Source: Oehlia diaphana (Eukaryota; Glomeromycota; Glomeromycetes; Glomerales; Glomeraceae). Taken from it: a stretch of 38,020 bases of DNA. This document shows positions 31,749 through 38,020 of the stretch, one piece after another. The notes under the pieces are model-generated. The model had not been told where the DNA came from. It did not search any database and saw nothing but the letters and a program-made list of their open reading frames with translations. Every line of letters begins with the position of its first letter. Within the stretch, counting starts at the first letter, position 1. Both the position numbers and the translations under genes were made by a program. The stretch covers positions 48,283-86,302 of the forward strand of contig QZLH01000330.1 of assembly GCA_003833135.1 (NCBI GenBank), written 5' to 3'.

Positions 31749-32386
31749 ATGAATTATTTCTTTTCTTCAAACACTAAGTCTGTTCCTTCAAATATTTGTT
31801 ACCATATCGTAAGTTAATAATAAGTTTTACGTAATTTCTTAACTGACTTTTATAAATCCTTTTATTGTAAATTTAGGAAGGATTTATCAATTGTTCATAT
31901 TTTAGTGCTGCAGTAGAATTAGGTTATAAGTTGAAAGATCCTTCTTTTAACGAAAATGCTGATACACGTATTCAAGTTAGCGTCGACGCGCATAAAAAGG
32001 AAACCGTAAATATGCTTAATAAAATTATTTACTTGATTTTCTTTAAACACTAACTTCTTGAATTTATTGAATGATCACGAAATCAAATTAAACAAGTGGA
32101 GCGACAAAATAAAGGACCTTCATTCGGTAAGTTATTCAATTCTCTGTGTCGGTGTATATCTGCTTGTTTTTACTCATTTATTTTATTTTTTCTTAAGCTA
32201 ATTCCTAAATCAAAAAATCACACATCTTCTCCCTTAATTTATGAAGGATGTAGCCCGGGTAAGTATGAATTTATTGGAGGATATTCGGAATTTGTGAAAT
32301 TAGTAAGAGCTAGGCACAAGTTAAATATGCAAAATGATATTAAAGAAGGTGGTAGAGAATGTGTAGGTGATGTTTGTAAAATATAA
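31749..32386 (+). CDS. Probable glutaredoxin-fold protein with atypical active site
   Basis: Four exons, all phase 0 (31749-31808, 31877-32005, 32097-32126, 32198-32386), give 135 aa. The pattern follows the glutaredoxin/thioredoxin fold: a first strand ICYHIEGF, an active-site position NCSY (25-28) followed by helix FSAAVELGYKL, a strand RIQVSVDAH, a cis-Pro motif TSSPLIYEG (P85), and FIGGYSEFVKLV (98-109), equivalent to the glutathione-binding IGGxxD/E helix. The usual CPYC or CGFS is replaced by NCSY, leaving one Cys (26) in the second place. Four more Cys lie elsewhere, two near the C-terminus (ECVGDVC). It may be a monothiol-like or non-catalytic redox protein. The fold is my inference from motif spacing, not a certain family hit. 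The region is otherwise covered by a competing frame (32096 onward) that reads through an intron. Confidence 0.6.
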
Positions 32387-33368
32387 TTAATTAAAATAAT
32401 TACACTGAAAAGCTAAAAAATGGTTCAAATTACAAAAAATGCATGTAGTTTATTCAAAATAAATCCAAATTTTTATTTGAGAAACTATAAACTTGAATAT
32501 CATGGTTACTTCTTAGGATTTTAATGCTTTATTACCTTTGAGAATTAATTGCAAATGTTTGATTTTTAAAGAAAAATCATAATGTAAAATTTGTAAATTA
32601 AAAGTGAATGCAAATTTCTTGAAAGAAAATTACAGTACTTTAAATAAAGGAATATATTCATTCTAAATTAGATTAAAAAAACATTATTATAATTTTTTAT
32701 GTTATTATATATTTTGGTTTAAAGTTAAACTAAAATTTTTTTTTTATTTTTATTATTTATATAAGGCAATTATATTATTAAAATATATGCTTTTTTATAT
32801 AAAAATTTTTCTTACAATATTTTATTAGAAATTTAATTTAATTATTTTAAAGATTATTTAAATCAAATTTGAATTTCTTTACTTTAATATTTACTAATTG
32901 TCTAAAGTGTAGCAAAAATATTTTATAGAATAAATGTATTTGTAATAACCTGTTTGCCCTGTTACATATCTTATTTGTAACATCCTTTTTTTATATTTTT
33001 TTAATAACAAATTTAGTATGTGTTTTACAAATAAAATTTTTAGTTACACAACTGATCTTTTGTTTTTGTTTACATTACACTTGATCTAAATTTTAATTAT
33101 TACAATTAGATTTATCCTATTTTATAATATATTATATGCTAAATAATTTAATTATTAACTTAAAAAAGTAAAATTTTTAATTCTTGATTATATTACAAAT
33201 TTATAAATAGAAATTATAACAGTTGGTAAAGTTATTTAATAGATTATTAATTAAAAAGTAAGTAAAGATTTTTATTCAAGTATTTAATATTTAAGAAAAT
33301 AATTTAATTTTTTCTAATAGCTAGCTATAGAAATTAAAAAATGTAATAATATTTCTAAGATTTATATA
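32387..33368. other. AT-rich gene-free DNA
   Basis: Nearly 1 kb of very AT-rich sequence after the glutaredoxin-like gene. Stop codons are frequent in all frames. No repeat pair, RNA gene or clear transposon end is recognised. Confidence 0.5.
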
Positions 33369-35801
33369 TATAGTCAACTTCCTTTATAATCACTCTCATT
33401 ATAGTTATATTCTACTATATAATCAGTTGAATGTTCAAAATATTTTATTATTAAAATTTATCCTATATAGTCACAAATCACAATCTATCTATAGTCACTA
33501 TCACATCTACTTTAAAAATCTCTAATTAAAAAGTACTGTTTATAGTCACAATTATGTAAAAAATATAATAAATTGCTCAGTATCCAATAATTGTAAAAAG
33601 ATATAACACAATTTGTTAAAATCATCTCATTAAGATAAATTGAATGGTATTAGTTTCATCTTTTCACAATCACTAACTGATGAAATATTTAATGAAATGT
33701 CAAAAATCAGCATTTTAATATTTCTTAATTTATGTTTACTGTGCTGCTAGATGTTTTACTTAATTTTTCTGTATTTAGTAATTGTAAAATGATAATTAAT
33801 AGTTCTTTAGAATCATCTAATCAAGATGAATCAAATAGTAGTAAGATCATCTTTCTAGATACGATAGATCATGAGTTATATAAAAAAATATTAAAATAAT
33901 AAATTATTAAATAAGTCATAATCTATCATACCAAAGAATTATTAATTATCATATGGGCTGATTTTTGGAATTAACAAAATTAGGATATTTTACAAAATTT
34001 TACAAGTTACTTCAACTCAAAATATTAAAATTACATTTCACAAATTAAACCATATGTATTATAAAGTCATGTAATATGAATTTAATTTATTTATAGCGAT
34101 AAAATTATTTTTTTCTTTTGCAAAATTTCTGTTAGTCTTCCTATCAGTTTTTCCATCAGTTTTTTAAGTTAGGTAAACTGAATAGTTTTGAAAGCATATA
34201 TAGTAATTTTTCTATTTTATATACAAGTAGTAGATCTCTTTTTTATTATTTGAAAGTTTTTTTAACATTCTGTGAGAAAAAAAATACATTATTCAATAGA
34301 AATATTTAAGAAATTATAATTAATAATTTTAAGTGTAATTTATTAAATTATAACAGATTAAATTATGAATTAATAAATTATTATTTAATTAAAATTTATT
34401 TATATTTATTTTTAGATTATTATTATTTTTTAATTTTTTTTTTTATTATAATTAATTTTCTTTTTTTTTAAAAAAATAAACTAACTATAATATTTTCCTT
34501 TATTTTTTAGGATATATTTATTATTTTCAAGTTGAAAAGCAAATGTTGTAATAGAAAATTTGAAAGAATCAATATTTTTAGTATAATATTTGATTTTTTT
34601 TTATTTGGAAACAGTTTAATCTTTAATAAACATCACACTTAGTTGATGAAATGTCACGTGACCTAAATCTTTAATTCTGCCGATCAGTAAATATATTTTT
34701 TTATCTCTTAAACCATAAGCAATTGCAAGCAAATTTGCCTGCAATTTTACCAAATTTTGGCTGTCATTTAATTTTATGAAAAATAAAGCAATTTTAATAA
34801 AATTTTTTTCAAAATAATTTAAATTATATCTTGTGCAGCAATTATTATCATTTATTAATTATATATTAGAAAATCAGAAATTACCTATTAGTTTAAAGTT
34901 GTATTTTAAACTAATCACAAAATTTTAAAAAATTTTGCACTTAATTTTGACGATTTCATTGATAATTAATTGTAGCTATATAAAAGCTTAATAAAATATA
35001 TAAAATTTGGTATGAGAAATATCTTTTATTAATATAATTTTTGATGTTTAAAAGTAGGATTTTAACTTTATATAGAGTCTTAATGAAATTTTATTATACA
35101 TTTTAATTATATACTCATAAAATTAATTTTTTTATTTCTATTTTGTTTATTATAATGCAAAATTTTTATAATGAAAATAATAAGTTATAATAAATAATCA
35201 AATAGAGAAAAAATATGGTAAAAAAGTTAGATTTTATTATATAAAAATTCTGATACTATTTTTGCAGGTTAATTTCTTATCCAAATTTTAATGATTAACT
35301 GCATATCTAACTTATACAATTTATGACCAGAATGTAGATCAATTTGGCTGCAAAATTATGTAACAATCTGGCTAAAATTAAAGAATTTTTTATAGCGTCA
35401 TTTATCTTAATTTAGAAATTGTAGGCAAATTTACCTGCAAAACAGTTTAAGGGATAATTGCTAGATACCAAAAAATTAAGTAAAACATTTAGCAGCATAA
35501 TAAACGTAATCAAGAAATATTAAAATGCTAATTTTTAATATTTCACTAAATTTCTCATCAGCCAGTAATCATAGAAAAATAAAACTACCATCATTCAATT
35601 TGTCTTAATGGGATAATTCTAACAAGCTGTATTGCATCTTTTTATGATTACTGGTTGCTGATTTAATAATATATATATATATTTTTTAGTAAAATATAAT
35701 AAAATGTTAATTTTTATGTATATTTTGTATATAGTCGCATTTTTTTATAATTACAGAAAATGGTTTATCTCAAATGTGAAACTATAAAAGAGTTGACTGT
35801 A
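33369..35801. mobile_element. Long-inverted-repeat element A (pogo/Tc1-mariner-like), decayed
   Basis: Element 33371-35799 (2429 bp) starts TAGTCAACTTCCTTTATAATC and ends, read on the minus strand, CAGTCAACTCTTTTATAGTT, with TA on each side. Arms of several hundred bp are imperfectly inverted; the best part pairs about 33572-33783 with 35459-35663, for example ATGTTTTACTTAATTTTT in both. Many ATAGTCAC subrepeats occur in the left arm. No transposase frame survives. TA flanks and CAGT-type ends suggest a Tc1/mariner or pogo relative. A smaller inverted element occupies 34701-35457. Confidence 0.75.
34701..35457. mobile_element. Inverted-repeat element nested in element A
   Basis: Ends are TTATCTCTTAAAC on the left and, on the minus strand, TTATCCCTTAAAC on the right. 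Inward homology continues through GCAAATTTGCCTGCAATTT and its partner GTAAATTTGCCTACAATTT. The inverted homology of host element A stops exactly at 35458, as expected if this is a later insertion. No coding frame. Confidence 0.65.
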
Positions 35802-35950
35802 TTAAAAAAATTAATGAATCAGAAACAGAAAGCAGTAGTGAATTAATTTCAAGTTATAATGTAGCTAAAAAAGAAAGTTTAATGAATTAGATAAATCAGA
35901 TATAAATTCAATGAATAGTCTTTCAGATAATGAGAAGTAATTAATAAAAT
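35802..35950 (+). pseudogene. Coding-like remnant with frame break
   Basis: In one frame it reads INESETESSSELISSYNVA and onward to a stop near 35890; a one-base shift continues as DKSDINSMNSLSDNEK and a second stop. The Ser/Glu/Asn-rich text, right after the end of element A, may be the worn tail of a transposon or gene product. No family is recognised and it may be chance. Confidence 0.3.
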
Positions 35951-36135
35951 TATAATAAAAAGTAAATTTTACTTTTTGCTAATTACAGTTAACTTCCTTT
36001 ATAATCACTCTCATTATAGTCACATTCTACTATATAGTCACACTAGTTAGATGTTTAAAATATTTTATTATTAAAATCTATCTTAAATAGTTATAATCCA
36101 TCTATAATCACTATCACACCTATTTTCAAAAATCT

Positions 36136-36502
36136 TATTTTACTAAAAATGATCAATTTTTTAAAATGATTTTGTAATAATTTTAACATACTATAAAAAT
36201 ATATTTAATACATCAAAATGTTTTTGTTATACTTTTATTATTATTTTGTAATTATATTGTATCTAGGTCTATAAAAATAACTCAAAATAATATCACAATA
36301 ATTTTTTAATATTTTTTGCTATTATTTTATTATTATAATATAATTAACTTTAATATTATTTTAATATTTTAATCTCAAAAATACCTCAAAAATATATTGA
36401 TATTTTTAAAAATTTTACAAAATAATAGCACAATTGTTTTAAAAGCCATTGTATCTAAATCTATAAAAATATTTCAAAAAATTGGCTATTTTTAGTAAAA
36501 TA
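36136..36502. mobile_element. AT-rich MITE inserted in element B
   Basis: A perfect 15-bp inverted repeat, TATTTTACTAAAAAT and ATTTTTAGTAAAATA, bounds 367 bp. The outermost TA of each end is probably the target duplication. Element A at the matching place reads AAAAATCTCTAATTAAAAAG without the insert, which supplies the pre-insertion site. A similar end (TTTTTTAGTAAAATATAATA) is seen at about 35684-35703. Confidence 0.8.
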
Positions 36503-36578
36503 TATTAAAAAATACTGTTTATAGTCATAATTATGTAAAGAATATAATAAATTGCTCAGCTTCCAATGATCATAAAAA

Positions 36579-37234
36579 GTTGTAATTAAAGTTCTGAATG
36601 GATTAGGTTAGGTCAGGTTAATTAATAAACCTGACCTAAAATTTTTTTTCAGATCAGGTCAAGTCAGGTTATATCAGGTTATCTGTTTAACCTGATCTGA
36701 AAATTTTCAGGATTTTTATTAAAATATCAAAAAAAAATAGTGAAAAATTCTTTTTGAAATATTGCAATCCATTTTTTTATATTAAAATTGTATAAAAAGG
36801 TGAATTGTAATACTGCAACTAACTTTTTTTATACAAAATCAATATAAAAATATGAATTCTGATATTGCGATTCACTTTTTTATATATAAAATCAATATAA
36901 AAATATGAATTCTGATATTGCGATTTACTTTTTATATATAAAATCAATATAAAAATATGAATTCTGATACCGCGATTCACTTTTTATATATAAAAATTTG
37001 AATTCTGATATTACAACTCACTTTTATTATATAAAATTAATATAAAAAGTGAATTATGATCTCATAATTCACTTATATAAATCATAGTTTCAGGTCAACA
37101 GGTCATTTAGGTTATATTAATGTTACAACCTGAACTGAAACTGAATTGAAATTGCTAAAAGTGACCTGATAAATTCAGGTTAACCTGTCAGGTTACCTGA
37201 ATTTGGTCAATCTGTTCGAAACTCTAGTTGTAAT
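36579..37234. mobile_element. 640-bp hAT-like non-autonomous element inserted in element B
   Basis: Element 36587-37226 has ends TAAAGTTCTGAATGGATTAG and, on the minus strand, TAGAGTTTCGAACAGATTGA. It is flanked by a perfect 8-bp repeat GTTGTAAT (36579-36586 and 37227-37234). Element A reads AAAAAGATGCAATACAGC (minus-strand reading of its right arm) across the matching place, confirming insertion. Subterminal CAGGTT and GACCTGA motifs recur at both ends, and a perfect 12-bp stem TTAGGTCAGGTT / AACCTGACCTAA sits at 36608-36639. No transposase. Confidence 0.9.
36740..37045. repeat. About 52-bp tandem repeat inside the hAT-like element
   Basis: GAATTCTGAT recurs at 36854, 36907, 36959 and 37000, and a degenerate form GAATTGTAAT at 36802. 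Each unit also carries TATTGCGATTCACTTTTT and ATAAAATCAATATAAAAA. Spacing is 52, 53, 52 and 41 bp, giving about five units, the outer ones degenerate. Confidence 0.85.
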
Positions 37235-37291
37235 ACAGCTCATTGAAATTATCTCATTGAGATGAATCAAATGGTAGTAGTTTCATCTTTC

Positions 37292-37910
37292 TACTTTGCA
37301 TAGTTTATATGGCCAGGCTTTTTCAATCTGTTTCTCCCATTTGAAGGGCCAGGTTAGCCAGTACTCCTATCATCGTCAATTGGGTATTCATTACCAAGTA
37401 CTTAATTCCTCAGGACAGAACTACTATTAGAGAACATTCCCCATCAGGCCATTTAGGCTGATCTGAAGCTATGAGTGCACTGCCTACTCATTCTTATACC
37501 TTCATTATATAATACTAGTACTCAATTTATTTAATAACTTTCGTCAGGTAGTATTAACTATCTAGTCCCCTTCCATACCATCATTTTAGGTATGAGGTCT
37601 CACTTAAAGGCCATTATAGCTCACAATTACTTAGCACCGATAGTATAGTTGTGAACCCCAAGTGGTATACTATGTAGTGACCACTTGGACAGGAAGTAGC
37701 AGGCTAGTATCCAGGATTACCCCTTATGGTGGGTATCAACCACTAGAGATCACCAGCCAGAATCCAAAGAGTGGAGAATCGAACTCCATAATCATGCTAC
37801 CTGTTCTGTACATGAACGGTAACAAAAGGTCAAACTATCACAAAGATATTGTACCCTCAGCTTTACCATTTAGGACGACTATCTAACCACATTGGACCTA
37901 AGTAAGGTTG
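37292..37910. other. GC-richer block of unknown nature
   Basis: Composition changes abruptly near 37300 from very AT-rich to nearly balanced. No family is recognised. It holds a hairpin (37658-37688; CCAAGTGGT pairs with ACCACTTGG around a 13-nt loop) and a tRNA T-arm-like palindrome (37772-37788; minus strand TGGAG-TTCGATT-CTCCA) resembling a Pol III B box. A 74-codon frame (37662-37886) has no known domain. It may be part of a retroelement or SINE whose ends are not evident. Confidence 0.4.
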
Positions 37911-38020
37911 CTTGCCGAAACCTTCTTAATAACTGCCGAAACCTATACGGAAAATGCCGAAACTATATTAAATCATATTAAAAATCCTGCCGAAACTTTG
38001 CCGAAATGCCGAAACCCCCA
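37911..38020. repeat. Interspersed GCCGAAA repeat cluster at right edge
   Basis: Six copies of GCCGAAA start at 37914, 37935, 37956, 37989, 38000 and 38008, mostly followed by C or CC. Spacing is irregular (21, 21, 33, 11 and 8 bp). The cluster runs to the window edge and may continue. Confidence 0.8.

Larger units (their letters stand above)
35984..37291. mobile_element. Element B: second copy of the long-inverted-repeat family, interrupted
   Basis: It begins at 35986 (TA, then CAGTTAACTTCCTTTATAATC) and parallels the left arm of element A in the same orientation: CTCTCATTATAGT, ATTTTATTATTAAAAT, CTGTTTATAGTCA, AATAAATTGCTCAG, and TTTCATCTTTCT at about 37280. It is longer only because of two insertions (36136-36502 and 36587-37226). 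Similarity to A ends near 37291, where GC-richer DNA starts, so the right end of B is lost or displaced. Confidence 0.75.

Noticed and set aside
32096..32197. Competing frame through intron 3 of the glutaredoxin-like gene
   Set aside because: It reads hydrophobic, F-rich intron sequence; clean GT (32127) and AG (32197) sites restore the fold pattern.
37772..37788. Possible tRNA gene on the minus strand
   Set aside because: Only a T arm fits. No acceptor, D or anticodon stems at correct distances could be drawn.
37662..37886. 74-codon plus-strand frame in the GC-richer block
   Set aside because: No domain; a frame this long is expected by chance in less AT-rich DNA, and it crosses the hairpin and T-arm-like palindromes.
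1..38020. CRISPR arrays, bacterial operons, phage or toxin-antitoxin systems
   Set aside because: No regularly spaced direct repeats with unique spacers, and every gene is eukaryotic with spliceosomal introns.

Overview
This is a 38 kb window of AT-rich eukaryotic nuclear DNA. It holds 15 protein-coding genes, most split by many short GT..AG introns, followed by a transposon-derived AT-rich tail. The gene set (BTB protein, longin SNARE, UBL3-type protein, ATG7, NAA15, short heme-thiolate peroxygenase), very high A+T, dense introns and abundant miniature inverted-repeat elements fit a fungus. An early-diverging, AT-rich lineage such as Glomeromycotina (Rhizophagus-like) fits best; that placement is inference, not demonstrated.

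Layout. 1-1640: repeat debris at the left edge and a clean 210-bp MITE with an 8-bp target duplication. 1785-4951: divergent pair of an unrecognised 603-aa membrane-associated protein (-) and a BTB/POZ protein (+). 5336-9197: VAMP7-like R-SNARE (-) and prenylated UBL3-like protein (+), their shared upstream region filled with MITEs. 9990-15716: PIH1-domain R2TP protein (-) and NAA15, the NatA auxiliary subunit (+, 21 exons). 16220-20524: ATG7 (-) and PRPP synthetase (+), only 158 bp apart. 21178-22896: CDF zinc transporter (+). 23175-27874: threonine aldolase (-) and glycogen branching enzyme (+). 28175-30870: RPF1 (-) and a short UPO-type peroxygenase (+), with a GC-rich composite MITE between them. 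31034-32386: UPF0303/HbpS-like protein (-) and a glutaredoxin-fold protein (+). 32387-38020: gene-free, with a long-inverted-repeat element, a second copy carrying two nested insertions, a GC-richer block and a GCCGAAA repeat cluster.

The genes do not form a pathway. They are housekeeping functions: vesicle fusion, autophagy, N-terminal acetylation, ribosome assembly, nucleotide and glycogen synthesis, zinc handling. What stands out is the arrangement. Fourteen of 15 genes lie in seven head-to-head pairs, so strands alternate almost perfectly and most upstream regions are shared.

I rebuilt the intron-exon structures by hand. In every multi-exon gene the exons join in frame to a stop codon, and the products can be followed along their families, except the glutaredoxin-like protein whose family call is a fold-level inference. 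No previously undescribed multi-gene system is evident. The best leads are the unknown 603-aa protein, the degenerate glutaredoxin-like protein, the alternating divergent architecture, a GC-AG intron in NAA15, and transposon insertions whose pre-insertion sites can be read from a second copy in the same window.
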